Shown: positions 17,717 through 26,260 of the stretch, in pieces | Layout: each line of letters begins with the position of its first letter | Numbering within the stretch: the stretch's first letter is position 1 | Origin: Pseudorhodoferax soli | GTDB lineage: Bacteria > Pseudomonadota > Gammaproteobacteria > Burkholderiales > Burkholderiaceae_C | Assembly (NCBI RefSeq): GCF_003337555.1 | Contig: NZ_QPJK01000007.1 | Location: 382,553 to 446,552, forward strand | Direction: 5' to 3' | Length of the DNA stretch: 64,000 nt | Position numbers and translations under genes: made by a program | The notes under the pieces: generated by a model | The model's database searches: none | The model's input: only the letters and a program-made list of their open reading frames with translations | What the model was told of the DNA's origin: nothing

Positions 17717-18640
17717 ATGGCAGCCCCGCCGGCTGAACCGGCGGGCGCGCCACCGCCGGCCGGCACGCCGCACCGCCGGGGCGTGGCGGCGCTGCTGCTC
17801 GTGACCGTGGTCTGGGGCACGACCTTCCCGGCCATCAAGGCCATGACAGGCGATCTGCAGGCCGTGGAAATCATCGCGCTGCGCTTCGCCGTGGCCTGTG
17901 CTGTGCTGTGGCCCTTCCTGCGCGGCATGCGGGGCGAAGAGCTGCGCTGGGGCGGCTGGATGGGCCTCTTGATGTTCGTCGCCACGGCGCTGCAGGTCAG
18001 CGGCCTGGCGCTCACCAGCAGCAACCGCAATGCGTTCATCACCGGACTGAACGTGGTGCTGGTGCCCATCATGGCCAGCACACTGGGGCAGCGGCTGGGC
18101 TGGCCCGTGCTGGCCGGCGCTGCACTGTCGGTGCTGGGCATGTCGGCCATGTTCTACGAGGCCACACCCTGGGGGCTTGGCGACACGCTGACGCTGGCCA
18201 GCGCGTTCTGCTATGGCGCCTATGTGCTGACCTTCGAGCAATGCAGCAAGGCCACGGCGCGGACGGGCCAGCACTGCCGGCCGGAGCGGCTCGCGGCGCT
18301 GCAGTCCGTGCTGATGCTGGGCTTGGGCGCGGCGGCGGTGTGCCTGCATCCAGCCGCCGCGCCGGCGACGCTGGCGGCGCGCGCCGACGCGCATGCATGG
18401 CCGCTGGTCTACCTCGGGCTGGTGGCCAGCGCGGGCATGGTCTGGCTGCAGGCCTGGGGACAGGCCCGGGTGCGCGCCGTGGAAGCGGCGCTGATGTACA
18501 GCCTGGAGCCGGTCTTCGCCGCACTCACTGCCCTCTACTACATCCATGAACGCATGTCGGGCCGCGCGGTGCTGGGAGCTGCGGTCATCGTGCTGGGGGT
18601 GATGGTCTCGCAGTGGACTGGCCGGATGCGGAGCGCCTGA
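17717..18640 (+). CDS. EamA/DMT family transporter
   Basis: A 307-residue protein with about ten helices in two EamA repeats. The first opens with LLLVTVVWGTTFPAIKAM, and the second ends with SLEPVFAALTALYYIHERMSGR, a typical motif of the drug/metabolite transporter superfamily. Members usually export metabolites or amino acids. It starts 38 bases after the porin, and its stop overlaps the MarC start (ATGA), so the two are translationally coupled. The substrate cannot be told from sequence. Confidence 0.87.
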   Translation: MAAPPAEPAGAPPPAGTPHRRGVAALLLVTVVWGTTFPAIKAMTGDLQAVEIIALRFAVACAVLWPFLRGMRGEELRWGGWMGLLMFVATALQVSGLALTSSNRNAFITGLNVVLVPIMASTLGQRLGWPVLAGAALSVLGMSAMFYEATPWGLGDTLTLASAFCYGAYVLTFEQCSKATARTGQHCRPERLAALQSVLMLGLGAAAVCLHPAAAPATLAARADAHAWPLVYLGLVASAGMVWLQAWGQARVRAVEAALMYSLEPVFAALTALYYIHERMSGRAVLGAAVIVLGVMVSQWTGRMRSA

Positions 18641-19248
18641 TGGAACACGACTTCATCTCGGCCTTCATCGTGCTGCTCATCGTCGCCGACCCGTTGGGCA
18701 ACGTGCCGGTGGTGCTGAGCCTGCTCAAGGACGTGCCGCGGCAACGCCGGCTCTGGGTCATCACGCGCGAATGCGCCATCGCCACCGTCATGCTGCTGCT
18801 CTTCATGCTGGGCGGCGATGCGCTGCTCAAGGCCATGCGGCTGAGCCAGGTGGCACTGGAGATCGCCGGTGGCGTGATCCTGTTCCTGATCGCGCTGGGC
18901 ATGGCCTTTCCGAGCATGGGCGTGACCGTGGCCAGCGCCGAACCCGACGGTGAGCCGCTGCTGGTGCCCTTGGCCATCCCTCTGCTGGCGGGGCCTTCGG
19001 CGCTGGCTACCGTGGTGCTGCTGGCCTCGCGCCAGCCGGACCGGGCCTGGTCGTGGACAGCCGCCATCGTGCTGGCCATGGTGGTGGTGTGGGCGGTGCT
19101 GGCGTCGGCGCAACGCCTGTCCCGGCGGCTGGGGCCCTCGGGGCTGGTGGCGCTGGAACGCTTCATGGGCCTGCTGCTGGCCGCGATGGCGGTCGAGATG
19201 CTGATCTCGGGCGTGCGGCGGGTGATCGCCGCCGCGCCACATGCGTGA
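18640..19248 (+). CDS. MarC family integral membrane protein
   Basis: A 202-residue protein with about six helices. The N-terminus FISAFIVLLIVADPLGNVPV and the segment GGVILFLIALGMAF are characteristic of the MarC/UPF0056 family, whose function is unsettled despite the old multidrug-resistance name. The start used overlaps the upstream stop as ATGA; an in-frame ATG 27 bases earlier is less likely. Confidence 0.85.
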   Translation: MEHDFISAFIVLLIVADPLGNVPVVLSLLKDVPRQRRLWVITRECAIATVMLLLFMLGGDALLKAMRLSQVALEIAGGVILFLIALGMAFPSMGVTVASAEPDGEPLLVPLAIPLLAGPSALATVVLLASRQPDRAWSWTAAIVLAMVVVWAVLASAQRLSRRLGPSGLVALERFMGLLLAAMAVEMLISGVRRVIAAAPHA

Positions 19249-19271
19249 GCCGCGGCGCCGGGGTGGTGGCT

Positions 19272-19676
19272 TCAGCCGGCCGGCTTGAACATCGGCAGCA
19301 TGGCGCCGCCTTCCGCCGCCTTGAACACCAGCTCCACGCGCTGCCCGATGGCCAGCGCATCGAGGTCGCAATCGACGATGTTGGTCATCATCGTCACACC
19401 CTCGTCCAGCCGCACGTAGGCCATGGCGAACGGCACCGGGCCGACGCGGCGGCACACGGTGAAGCTGTAGATCGCACCCTTGCCGGCAGAGGGCTTGAAG
19501 GCCGTGCGGTCGGACATGCAGAACGGGCACTGCGTGCGCGGGTACCAATGCGGCTTGCCGCACTCTTCGCAGTGGCGCACCAGCAGCTGGCCGGCGGCGG
19601 TGCCGGCCCAGAACTCGGCGTTGTCCGGGTAGACCACGGGAGCGGGCCAGGCGCGGTCTTGTGCAAGCGTGGTCAT
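19272..19676 (-). CDS. DUF35 OB-fold protein with N-terminal zinc ribbon
   Basis: A 134-residue protein. Residues about 32-55 form a rubredoxin-like zinc ribbon with cysteine pairs HCEECGKPH and QCPFC. The rest is an OB fold (GAIYSFTVCRRVGPVPFAMAY). DUF35 proteins are obligate partners of thiolase-superfamily enzymes, delivering or holding acyl-CoA, as in the Ltp2-ChsH2 aldolase complex. The gene follows the thiolase homologue by two bases on the same strand, strong support for a two-subunit enzyme. Confidence 0.88.
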   Translation of the reverse strand: MTTLAQDRAWPAPVVYPDNAEFWAGTAAGQLLVRHCEECGKPHWYPRTQCPFCMSDRTAFKPSAGKGAIYSFTVCRRVGPVPFAMAYVRLDEGVTMMTNIVDCDLDALAIGQRVELVFKAAEGGAMLPMFKPAG

Positions 19677-19678
19677 GT

Positions 19679-20845
19679 TCAGGCCCTTTCCATGATGAGC
19701 GTGGCGCTGCCGTGGCGCGAGCCCAGCAGGCCGCCCGTGCCCTGCGCGAGCGCCAGGCCGCAGTTCTTCACCTGCACGGCGGGGTGCGCCTCACCACGCA
19801 ACTGACGCACCGCCTCGATGACCTTGGTGATGCCGCCGCGGTTGGCAGGGTGGTTGTTGCACAGGCCGCCGCCATCGGTGTTGACGGGCAGCTTGCCGCT
19901 GCCCGAGATCAGGTTGCCGTCGGCCACGAAGCGGCCGCCCTGGCCGCGCTTGCAGAAGCCCAGGTCTTCCAGCTGCATCAGCACGGTGATCGTGAAGCTG
20001 TCGTAGATCGAGGCGTACTGGATGTCGGCCGGTGTGACGCCCGCCTCTTCGAACGCGCGCGGGCCGGACCACACGGCGCCCGAGTACGACAGGTCGATGT
20101 TCCCGCCCTCCTGCCCCTTGAGTGCCTCGCCCGCGCCGAGCACGTTGACGATGGGGCGCTTCAGGCTGCGCGCGATCTCGGGCCGCGTGACGACCAGCGC
20201 ACCGCCGCCGTCGCTGACCACGCAGCAATCGAGCTTGTGCAGCGGGTCGGAGATCATGGGCGAGTTGACGACGTCTTCGACCGTCACCACGTCGCGCAGC
20301 ATGGCGTGCGGGTTGTGCTGGGCGTGGTGGGACATGGCCACCTTGATCCAGGCGAGCTGCTCGGCCGTGGTGCCCCAGTCGTGCATGTGGCGCATGGCCA
20401 CCATGGCGTACATGTTGACGGTGACCGGGCCGAACGGTGCCTCGAAGGGCTGGTCGGGCAGGTTCGGGCCCCAGTTGCGCGGCTGCGTGCCGCTGGAGGC
20501 TTCCGAGCGCGGGCGCCCGGCCAGCGTGATCAGCGCCACGTTGCACTTGCCGGCCGCAATGGCCTGCGCGGCATGGCCCACGTGGGCCAGGTAGGACGAG
20601 CCGCCCATGTCGGTCGAGTCCACATGGCGCGGGTGCAGGCCGATGTGGTCGGCGATGTTCAGCGCGCCCAGGCCGGGTGCATCGCCGGCGCAGAAGTAGC
20701 CGTCCACGTCGCCGAGCGTGAGGCCGGCATCGAGCAGCGCACCGCGCGCCACTTCGGCGTGCAGCTGGGCCACGGTCTTGTCGGGCGCCTTGCGCGTGGG
20801 GTGTTCGTAGGCCCCGACGATGCAGGCCTGGCGTTTGATGCTCAT
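19679..20845 (-). CDS. Thiolase-superfamily enzyme lacking the N-terminal catalytic cysteine (SCPx/Ltp2-like)
   Basis: A 388-residue thiolase fold. N-terminal part: VDGYFCAGDAPGLGALNIAD. Where ordinary thiolases carry the acyl-accepting cysteine (CASG), this protein reads STDMGGSSYLAHV, with no cysteine. The C-terminal catalytic histidine region is present as NTDGGGLCNNHPANRGG. The lack of the nucleophile and the DUF35 partner two bases downstream recall Ltp2-type retro-aldolases of CoA thioesters rather than acetyl-CoA acetyltransferases. The substrate is unknown. A GGGAGAAG site precedes the ATG. Confidence 0.85.
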   Translation of the reverse strand: MSIKRQACIVGAYEHPTRKAPDKTVAQLHAEVARGALLDAGLTLGDVDGYFCAGDAPGLGALNIADHIGLHPRHVDSTDMGGSSYLAHVGHAAQAIAAGKCNVALITLAGRPRSEASSGTQPRNWGPNLPDQPFEAPFGPVTVNMYAMVAMRHMHDWGTTAEQLAWIKVAMSHHAQHNPHAMLRDVVTVEDVVNSPMISDPLHKLDCCVVSDGGGALVVTRPEIARSLKRPIVNVLGAGEALKGQEGGNIDLSYSGAVWSGPRAFEEAGVTPADIQYASIYDSFTITVLMQLEDLGFCKRGQGGRFVADGNLISGSGKLPVNTDGGGLCNNHPANRGGITKVIEAVRQLRGEAHPAVQVKNCGLALAQGTGGLLGSRHGSATLIMERA

Positions 20846-20947
20846 GGGTCGTCTTCTCCCTGGGTCTGACTTTGTTGCAGCGCAGGATCTTCGCAGCGGG
20901 GGCGCGGCGCAGCCGTCTCCGTTGGGACAATGCCTGGCCGGTCGCGC

Positions 20948-22708
20948 CTACTGCATCTGCGGCAGGTTGCCGATGCGCAGCAGCATCTCGGTGAACATCT
21001 GCATGTCGGCATCGAGATCCGCGATCTCCTTGAACTCGTTGGCGTTGTGCGCCGTGTACTTCTTGCCCGGCATGGCGGGGCCGAAGTTGATCGCGTTGGG
21101 CATCTGCTTGGCCGTGGTGCTGCCCGCGGTGGAGACCGGCGCGGCCGGCAGACCGGTGGTGTCGCCGAAGATGTTGAGCAGGGTCGACAGCCATGCGCCC
21201 TTGGGGTCGCGCGCCATCCAGTTGCCCTGGGTGTGGGCCACGTCCACAGCGATGCCGTTGGCGGCACCCCAAGCGCGTACCTTGGCCTGCGTGGCCGTGC
21301 TGAGAGCCTCGGGCGTGTTGCCGCGCGGCATGCGCACATTGGCCGTCACCTCGACCTTGCCGGCGTTCTCGCGCACCAGCGTGGGCGAGGCCGTCAGCGG
21401 ACCCATGAAGGGATCGGCGTAGGCCAGGCCCATCTTGTTGCCCAGGTAGTCCAGGCCGAACAGCTCGGCGATGTAGCGCGTGGCTTGGGCGTAGCCGTTG
21501 TCCACGAGCGGCACGCCGGCGCCCTGCAGGAACAGGGCAAGGCGTGGCAGCGGGTTCACGCCTTCTTCGGGGCGCGAGCCGTGGGCCGATGTGCCCGTGA
21601 CCTTGAGGTCGACGCCATCGGCGCGCGGCGCCACCTCGATGGCGAACTTGCCGCCCTGCGGCGTGTACTGCGGCACGAAGGTGGCGGCGGCGGCCTGCAG
21701 CTTGCTGGCCAGCGCGGCCGGATCGGCCGCCTGCAGCCGCGCCGTGGCGGTCTGGGGGATCGCGTTGGCCGATGCGGCGCCCGCCAGCGCCGTGATGGTG
21801 GCCGCGCCCGGCGCCGCCGGCCTTGCCGGTGCGACGGTGAAACCGGCGCGCAGCGCGCCCGTGCCCTTCTCGGCCACCACGGCGGGGTAACGGCTGTCGA
21901 GCACGATGTTGTACTGGGGCAGCTGTGTGTGCTGCTGGTAGTAGCGGATCGCGTCGCCGCCCGTTTCCTCGGTCGTGTCGACCATGAGGCGGATGGTGCG
22001 GGCCAGCGGCAGGCCGCTGTCCTTCACGGCCTTCATGGCGTAGAGCACCGTGGCGATCGAGCCCTTGTCGTCGATGCTGCCGCGGCCGTAGAGAAGGTCA
22101 CCCGTGGGGCCGCGCACGCGCGTGAGCTTGAACGGGTCGAGCTTGGTGCCATCCTCCAGCACCCATTCGCTGGCCACCACGGGCACCACGTCGGCATGCG
22201 TGAGGATGCCGAACTCCTCGCTGCCGATGCCCGGCAGCTTGACCTCGAACACGCGGTTGTCGACGTTGCGGTACTGCAGGCCGAAGTCCGCCGCCATGCG
22301 GCCCATGAGCTGGCCGAAGGCGATGATCTGCGGGTCCTCGTGCGGCGGCGTGCTGCCGCGCACCGTGGGCAACGCCACCATGCGCGCCGTGGTGTCGATC
22401 ACGGCGGCCTGGTTCAGCAGCCGGTTGTGCAGGCCAAGCAGGCGCGCGGCCTGCTGCGCCTCGTCGGCCGTCAGCGCCTCGCGCCGCTGGTAGCGCTGGG
22501 CCAAGGGCGCGAGCGCCGGCCGGTCTTGCGCGACCTGCGTCAGGAAAGCCGCGAACGAAGCCGGCACGCGGCCCTGCTGCTGGGCGGCGATCTGGTCGAG
22601 TTCGGGCTTCTTGAGCGGGCCGGCGGGCGCCTGGCCGGTGGTGGTGGCACAGCCGGCAGCGGCCAGCACGGCGGCGATGCCTGCCAGGCGGAAAAGGTGA
22701 ACGAACAT
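20948..22708 (-). CDS. M20 family metallopeptidase, exported lipoprotein
   Basis: A 586-residue protein. A lipoprotein signal ends AAVLAAAGC. The M20 metal site is visible as ILTHADVVPV (first histidine), YGRGSIDDKGSI (bridging aspartate) and DTTEETGGD (acid/base and metal glutamates). A dimerisation-type insert follows. Members are dipeptidases or carboxypeptidases; the lipobox suggests an envelope location. The start is set by an AGGAGG site four bases before the ATG; a TTG 18 bases upstream overlaps that site and is rejected. Confidence 0.88.
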   Translation of the reverse strand: MFVHLFRLAGIAAVLAAAGCATTTGQAPAGPLKKPELDQIAAQQQGRVPASFAAFLTQVAQDRPALAPLAQRYQRREALTADEAQQAARLLGLHNRLLNQAAVIDTTARMVALPTVRGSTPPHEDPQIIAFGQLMGRMAADFGLQYRNVDNRVFEVKLPGIGSEEFGILTHADVVPVVASEWVLEDGTKLDPFKLTRVRGPTGDLLYGRGSIDDKGSIATVLYAMKAVKDSGLPLARTIRLMVDTTEETGGDAIRYYQQHTQLPQYNIVLDSRYPAVVAEKGTGALRAGFTVAPARPAAPGAATITALAGAASANAIPQTATARLQAADPAALASKLQAAAATFVPQYTPQGGKFAIEVAPRADGVDLKVTGTSAHGSRPEEGVNPLPRLALFLQGAGVPLVDNGYAQATRYIAELFGLDYLGNKMGLAYADPFMGPLTASPTLVRENAGKVEVTANVRMPRGNTPEALSTATQAKVRAWGAANGIAVDVAHTQGNWMARDPKGAWLSTLLNIFGDTTGLPAAPVSTAGSTTAKQMPNAINFGPAMPGKKYTAHNANEFKEIADLDADMQMFTEMLLRIGNLPQMQ

Positions 22709-22751
22709 GGGGCCTCCTCGGGTCAAGCACCCGAGCTTAGCCCCACCCAGT

Positions 22752-23690
22752 TCACGGCACGGCGACGGCCACCTGACCCGTGGCGAAGAAGCTGCGCAGG
22801 TTCTCCATCACCAGGTCGCCCATGGCTTGGCGCGTCTCGTGCGTGCCGCTGGCCAGGTGTGGCAGCAGCACCGCGTTCTGGCAGGCGATCAGGCGCGCGG
22901 GAACGCGCGGCTCGTCCTCGTAGACGTCCAAGCCGGCGCCAGCGATGGTCTTGTTTTCCAGTGCTTCGATCAGCGCCTCTTCGTCCACCACCGTGCCGCG
23001 CGCGATGTTGACCAGGAAGCCCTTGGGGCCCAGCGCGGCCAGGATCTCGCGCGAGATCAGGTGGCGCGATTCGGCGCCGCCAGCCGCGGCCACGATCAGG
23101 AAATCGGCCCAGCGCGCCAGCCCTTCGAGCGTGGCCTCGTAGCCTTCGACGCCCTCGACCGGCCGGCGGTTGTGGTAGCGCACCTCCATGTCGAAGCCAC
23201 TCGCGCGGCGTGCAATCACGCGGCCGATGCGGCCCAGGCCGACGATGCCGAGCTTCTTGCCGCTGATGCGCGTGGCCAGCGGGTACGGGCCCTTGAGCCA
23301 GTCGCCGCGGCGCAGATAGCGGTCGGAGTCGGTGAAGCGGCGGCCCGCGTCGATGACCAGGCCGAACGCGGTGTCGGCCACGCAGTCGTTGAGCACGTCG
23401 GGCGTGTAGCCCACTGGGATGCCGCGCGCGCGGGCGGCGGCCACATCGACCTTGTCGAAGCCCACGCCGAAGCTGGAGATGACTTTGAGGTTCGGCAGCG
23501 CGGCGATGGTCGCGCCGTCGATGCCGACGCCGGCGCTCGTGGCCACGCCGACAAAGTTGGCGCCTTCGCGCGCGAGGTAAGCCTTGGGATCGGCCTCACC
23601 CGCCAACAGGTGAACGTCGTACTGGGCGGCCAGGGCCTGCTCGGTGGCGGGCAACAACTTGCCGATCTGGAGGATGCGTGGTCGGGTCAT
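22752..23690 (-). CDS. D-2-hydroxyacid dehydrogenase (glyoxylate/hydroxypyruvate reductase-like)
   Basis: A 312-residue NAD(P)-dependent enzyme. The Rossmann motif is KKLGIVGLGRIGRVIARRA (about residue 150). Catalytic residues are the arginine in VNIARGTVVDEEAL, the glutamate in LDVYEDEPRVP and the histidine in LLPHLASGT. The pattern is closest to plant-type hydroxyphenylpyruvate/glyoxylate reductases. It would reduce a 2-ketoacid to the D-hydroxyacid. It lies 43 bases upstream of the M20 gene on the same strand. Confidence 0.9.
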   Translation of the reverse strand: MTRPRILQIGKLLPATEQALAAQYDVHLLAGEADPKAYLAREGANFVGVATSAGVGIDGATIAALPNLKVISSFGVGFDKVDVAAARARGIPVGYTPDVLNDCVADTAFGLVIDAGRRFTDSDRYLRRGDWLKGPYPLATRISGKKLGIVGLGRIGRVIARRASGFDMEVRYHNRRPVEGVEGYEATLEGLARWADFLIVAAAGGAESRHLISREILAALGPKGFLVNIARGTVVDEEALIEALENKTIAGAGLDVYEDEPRVPARLIACQNAVLLPHLASGTHETRQAMGDLVMENLRSFFATGQVAVAVP

Positions 23691-23731
23691 GGAACAGAGG
23701 TCCGGTCGGTTGAAGAGAGGATGGATGCGGC

Positions 23732-24736
23732 TCAGGCAGCGTGCGCCGGCTCCGCCGAGGATACGGGAGCATGCGCGATCGCTGCGACCTCGGCCGGCGG
23801 CAGCGCTTTCATGCGGTGGTCGCTCCAGACCTGGCGCCAGCGCCGCGCGCCAGGCAGCCCATGGCGCAGGCCCATCATGTGGCGCGCAATGGCGTGCCAG
23901 TGCGTGCCATGGGCGCGCGCCTCGCGTTCCATGTAGCGCAGCATTTCTTCTTCCACCCACTCGCGCGTGCGCGCGGGCTCCTCCGGCAGGCCGAAGAAGG
24001 CGCGGTCCCATTCGGCCAGCCACCAGGGGTTGTGGTAGGCCTCGCGGCCCAGCATGGCGCCATCGAGCAGCGCCAGCTGCTCGCCCACCTGCGCCGTGGT
24101 CTTGAGGCCGCCGTTGATGACGATGGAGAGCCGCGGAAAGTCGCGCTTGAGCCGGTGCACGAGTTCGTAGCGCAGCGGCGGGATGTCGCGGTTCTCCTTG
24201 GGCGACAGGCCCTTGAGCCAGGCATTGCGCGCATGAACGATGAAGGTGTTGCAACCGGCTTCGCTGACGGTGCCGACGAAGTCGCGCACGAAGCCGTAGT
24301 CCTCGCCCCGGTCGATGCCGATGCGGTGCTTGACGGTAACCGGAATGCCGACCGCGTCGACCATGGCCTTGACGCCATCGGCCACCAGTTGCGGCTCGGC
24401 CATCAGGCAGGCGCCGAAAGCACCGCGCTGCACACGCTCGGACGGGCAGCCGCAGTTCAGGTTGATCTCATCGTAGCCCCACTCTTCGCCCAGCCTGGCG
24501 CAGTGCGCCAGGTCGGCCGGCTCGCTGCCGCCGAGCTGCAGCGCGACGGGGTGCTCGGCCTCGTCCAGCCGCAGGTGCCGCGCCACATCGCCGTGCAGCA
24601 GCGCGCCGGTCGTCACCATCTCGGTGTACAGGCGCGCGCGCCGCGACAGCAGGCGGTGGAAGTAGCGGCAATGGCGGTCTGTCCAATCGAGCATCGGAGC
24701 GACGCTGACGTGGGGTGCTTGATTTTTCTCAACCAT
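23732..24736 (-). CDS. dusA: tRNA-dihydrouridine(20/20a) synthase DusA
   Basis: A 334-residue flavoenzyme that reduces uridine 20/20a in the tRNA D-loop using NADPH. Signature segments: VAPMLDWTDRHCRYFHRLLS at the N-terminus; EINLNCGCPSERVQRGAFGA with the catalytic cysteine (its third Cys position is typical for DusA); VKHRIGIDRGEDYGF; and FIVHARNAWLKGLSPKENR. The phosphate-binding part reads INGGLKT and DGAMLGREAYHNPW. The start beginning MVEKNQ was preferred; an in-frame ATG 42 bases upstream is possible. Confidence 0.93.
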   Translation of the reverse strand: MVEKNQAPHVSVAPMLDWTDRHCRYFHRLLSRRARLYTEMVTTGALLHGDVARHLRLDEAEHPVALQLGGSEPADLAHCARLGEEWGYDEINLNCGCPSERVQRGAFGACLMAEPQLVADGVKAMVDAVGIPVTVKHRIGIDRGEDYGFVRDFVGTVSEAGCNTFIVHARNAWLKGLSPKENRDIPPLRYELVHRLKRDFPRLSIVINGGLKTTAQVGEQLALLDGAMLGREAYHNPWWLAEWDRAFFGLPEEPARTREWVEEEMLRYMEREARAHGTHWHAIARHMMGLRHGLPGARRWRQVWSDHRMKALPPAEVAAIAHAPVSSAEPAHAA

Positions 24737-25165
24737 CGGGATTCGAAAACGGGGAAACACGGAAGAAGCGGCGGACATTTTCCCCGCAGTTCGGCAATCA
24801 GGTGCACGGGCAAGAATTGCCACCGCAGCGCGCGGCGTGAGATGACCACGGCGCTGTGCGCAAGCCCTGGAGCGAAGCTGCCATGCGAGGGATGCCTGAA
24901 ACGTAGCCGGGCTTTGGAGTGGCGAGGAAGCGGATCGGGTTTTGCTTGCGGCGCCGAGGGTGCGAGGCCGACGAGACCCAGGCCGACCCATGCCAGCGAA
25001 GCCGTTTCGGGAGACCTCAGCTGCTGCACCACAACGACGGGAAAGTGACGAGGCGCATCTACCGGCGCAAGCGCCTGTTTGGGCCCCGCGCCCGGCGCTA
25101 TGGAAGCGCGTCAGGACTGAAGACAAGGGCTTTGTCAGGAGTCCTCGAACGTGTCAAACCCAACG
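24737..25165. other. 430-base stretch without a credible gene
   Basis: Upstream of dusA and downstream of the tRNA terminator. All reading frames here are short or run into dusA in another frame, with no ribosome site or family likeness. One dyad is visible: AGGACT at about 25112 pairs with AGTCCT at about 25139, around an inner GACAA/TTGTC stem. The stretch should contain the dusA promoter. It might hold a small RNA, but no promoter-terminator pair supports that. Confidence 0.4.
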
Positions 25166-25200
25166 AAAAAACGGGCCAGGACTTTTGGTCCTGACCCGTT
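25166..25200 (-). terminator. Rho-independent terminator downstream of tRNA-Pro
   Basis: Read on the minus strand, AACGGGTCAGGAC and GTCCTGGCCCGTT pair over 13 bp with one wobble around a five-base loop, followed by a run of T (25166-25171 on the plus strand is AAAAAA). It ends the transcript that carries tRNA-Pro, 17 bases after the encoded CCA. Confidence 0.85.
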
Positions 25201-25217
25201 GATCTGTTTCTTGTTTT

Positions 25218-25294
25218 TGGTCGGTGTGAAAGGATTCGAACCTTCGACCCCTTGCACCCCATGCAAGTGCGCTACCAGGCTGCGCCACACACCG
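25218..25294 (-). tRNA. tRNA-Pro (anticodon GGG)
   Basis: A 77-base tRNA including an encoded 3' CCA. The acceptor stem CGGTGTG/CACACCG is typical of proline tRNA. The D arm contains TGGCGCAGCCTGGTAGCGCA. The anticodon stem CTTGC/GCAAG encloses the loop ATGGGGT with anticodon GGG, reading CCC and CCU codons. The T arm reads GGTTCGAATCC. It lies 24 bases downstream of the MerR gene on the same strand and may be processed from that transcript. Confidence 0.95.
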
Positions 25295-25318
25295 AAGCCC
25301 ATGAGTATAGCGGAGGAT

Positions 25319-25780
25319 TCAGGGGATATCGGCGAGCAGCGAGCGAATTTCAAAAAGTTCGCGCCGCACCTGCGCCAGACGCACTGCCGCGCCGACATCG
25401 TCGTCGCCGATCAGCAGGTGATCGAATGCTCCGAGGTCGACCTCGTTTGCCGTGAAAACGTCCACGTCTTGTGCGCAAGCAGCATCGACATCGACGCCCG
25501 CAAGATCCTCGTGCTGGGGCCGCCCGTGCTGTTCCTGCAGCTTGTTGCGCGCGCCGCTGATCGTGAATCCCTGGTCATACAGGAGGTCGCGGATGCGCCG
25601 GATCATCAGCACCTCGTGGTGCTGGTAGTACCGGCGGTTCCCGCGGCGTTTCATGGGCCGCAGCTGGGTGAACTCTTGCTCCCAGTAGCGCAGCACATGG
25701 GGCTTGACGCCGCACAGGTCGCCGACTTCACCGATGGTGAAGTAGCGTTTGGCGGGAATCGAAGGGAGGGTGTTGCCCAT
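25319..25780 (-). CDS. MerR family regulator (ihfA-linked)
   Basis: A 153-residue protein whose N-terminal 75 residues are a MerR winged helix (YFTIGEVGDLCGVKPHVLRY, WEQEFTQLRPMKRRGNRRYY). The rest is helical, without the cysteine-rich metal loop of MerR or CueR. This gene directly after ihfA is a common arrangement in Burkholderiales; its target is unknown to me. No clear Shine-Dalgarno precedes the ATG (MGNTLP), so translation may depend on the upstream operon message. Confidence 0.85.
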   Translation of the reverse strand: MGNTLPSIPAKRYFTIGEVGDLCGVKPHVLRYWEQEFTQLRPMKRRGNRRYYQHHEVLMIRRIRDLLYDQGFTISGARNKLQEQHGRPQHEDLAGVDVDAACAQDVDVFTANEVDLGAFDHLLIGDDDVGAAVRLAQVRRELFEIRSLLADIP

Positions 25781-25887
25781 GAGGAGGGGACGGCTGCGCG
25801 AGGGCCGCAAAGGTTACCCCAACGGCGGGCATGCGCCAAGCAACTCGGGAGGGGTAAGGCCTGCGTGCCAGCCCCGAACGCCCAGTC

Positions 25888-26250
25888 TCAGCCCTGGATC
25901 TGGTCCTTCAGCTTGTGGCTGGCGTGGAAAGTGACGACGCGCCGCGCCTTGATCGGAATGGCCTCACCGGTGCGCGGGTTGCGGCCAGGCCGCGGCGCCT
26001 TCACACGGATCTGGAAATTGCCGAAGCTGGAGATCTTGACGTCGGTGCCGTTCACCAGACTGGTGGTGACCAGATCGAAGAAGGCATCGATCATCTCTTT
26101 GGATTCGCGCTTGTTCAGGCCGATCTGTTCGAACAGCAGTTCGGCCAGTTGCGCCTTCGTCAACGCAGGCGTTTCCAGGCTCTCTACGGAAATTTTCACC
26201 GCGTCTCTCCGCTCGTCGTCCATGTCGTCGAAATCAACCTGCGCCTGCAT
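25888..26250 (-). CDS. ihfA: Integration host factor subunit alpha
   Basis: A 120-residue DNA-bending protein. The core starts at LTKAQLAELLFEQIGLNKRE and contains VKISSFGNFQIRVKAPRPGR followed by NPRTGEAIPI, whose proline intercalates in the minor groove. It pairs with IhfB for recombination, replication and promoter architecture. It is about 20 residues longer at the N-terminus than E. coli IHF-alpha. The chosen start has a GGAGG site six bases upstream. It follows pheT by ten bases, as in the classical pheST-ihfA operon. Confidence 0.96.
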   Translation of the reverse strand: MQAQVDFDDMDDERRDAVKISVESLETPALTKAQLAELLFEQIGLNKRESKEMIDAFFDLVTTSLVNGTDVKISSFGNFQIRVKAPRPGRNPRTGEAIPIKARRVVTFHASHKLKDQIQG

Positions 26251-26260
26251 GCGAACCTCC

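Noticed and set aside
18613-18639. Earlier start for the MarC protein
   Set aside because: The ATGA overlap at 18640 and family N-terminus favour the later start.
24613-25032. 139-codon minus-strand frame upstream of dusA
   Set aside because: It overlaps dusA out of frame, has no ribosome site and no family likeness. Treated as noncoding.
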